This document shows, piece by piece, positions 41,429 to 41,508 of a stretch of 41,508 bases of DNA. Under the pieces are notes generated by a model. It was given only the letters and a program-made list of their open reading frames with translations, was not told where the DNA came from and searched no databases. Position 1 is the stretch's first letter, and every line of letters begins with the position of its first letter. The stretch spans positions 1-41,508 of the forward strand of contig NZ_JAUYVM010000028.1 in the NCBI RefSeq assembly GCF_030689305.1, written 5' to 3'. Made by a program: the position numbers and the translations under genes. Source of the DNA: Vibrio penaeicida. Its GTDB lineage: Bacteria > Pseudomonadota > Gammaproteobacteria > Enterobacterales > Vibrionaceae.

Positions 41429-41508
41429 GAACCTGGCGATGTCCTACTCTCACATGGGGAAACCCCACACTACCATCGGCGCTATTGCGTTTCACTTCTG
41501 AGTTCGGC
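41429..41508 (-). rRNA. rrf: 5S rRNA, 3' part
   Basis: The minus strand reads GCCGAACTCAGAAGTGAAAC, then the AGCGCCGATGGTAGTGTGGGG stretch and GAGAGTAGGACATCGCCAGG, the conserved 3' two thirds of a gammaproteobacterial 5S rRNA. The 5' part and the 23S and 16S genes lie beyond the right edge. Confidence 0.95.

Overview
The window is a stretch of Vibrio-type chromosome (Vibrionaceae, Gammaproteobacteria). The evidence is gene order and content: ubiD/ferredoxin/fre, rho, trxA, rhlB, gppA, recQ, csrB, uvrD, a tsrA-like gene, a pepP-type peptidase gene, thiHGSFEC and crcB. The crcB-thiCEFSGH-peptidase-LysR-Bcr-tsrA order matches, from memory, the order near the chromosome I origin of V. cholerae. 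Two perfect parS sites (TGTTTCACGTGAAACA) and one single-mismatch parS site also place the window in the origin-proximal partition region. Both ends belong to rRNA operons read on the minus strand. Positions 1-235 hold a tandem P1/P2 rrn promoter and the start of a leader (boxA). Positions 41390-41508 hold the 3' part of a 5S rRNA and its terminator. The window is therefore the unique DNA between two direct rrn copies, and replication probably runs right to left.

Layout. 301-3170: a ubiD-ferredoxin-fre operon, with UbiD carrying an internal duplication. 3292-4293: an exported protein of unknown function. 4402-9119: rho, trxA and the divergent rhlB-gppA pair. 9192-15730: an accessory catabolic island with a TauD/TfdA dioxygenase, a TRAP transporter (dctQMP), a HutC-type GntR regulator and a Gfo/Idh dehydrogenase. 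Four near-identical 19-bp boxes in its two control regions are probably the regulator's operators. 15839-16504: the queuosine-precursor transporter yhhQ behind a predicted preQ1-I riboswitch. 16675-19003: a parS-like site, a small DUF3630-like gene and recQ. 19188-23562: rarD, an AraC regulator, a LysE exporter and gamma-glutamyltranspeptidase. 23585-24178: CsrB RNA with 27 GGA motifs and an upstream VarA/GacA-type box. 24345-26516: uvrD with a LexA-like box.

26793-29261 is the most novel system: a bufferin-type RiPP operon (BufA1 precursor with four Cys, BufB/DUF692 MNIO enzyme, BufC/DUF2063 partner, DoxX membrane protein), with strong RNA hairpins before and after the precursor gene. Just downstream lies a candidate small RNA (about 29465-29531) whose first hairpin shows a C-rich loop with nine consecutive C.

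29769-34395: tsrA-like gene, a Bcr/CflA exporter divergent from a LysR regulator, and an M24 aminopeptidase P. 34550-40797: the thiamine operon thiC-thiE-thiF-thiS-thiG-thiH behind a TPP riboswitch. Its thiE carries an N-terminal domain that looks like a decayed ThiD, with a perfect parS embedded in the linker. 40851-41234: the fluoride channel gene crcB.

All assignments come from reading motifs and comparing with remembered families; no database search was run.
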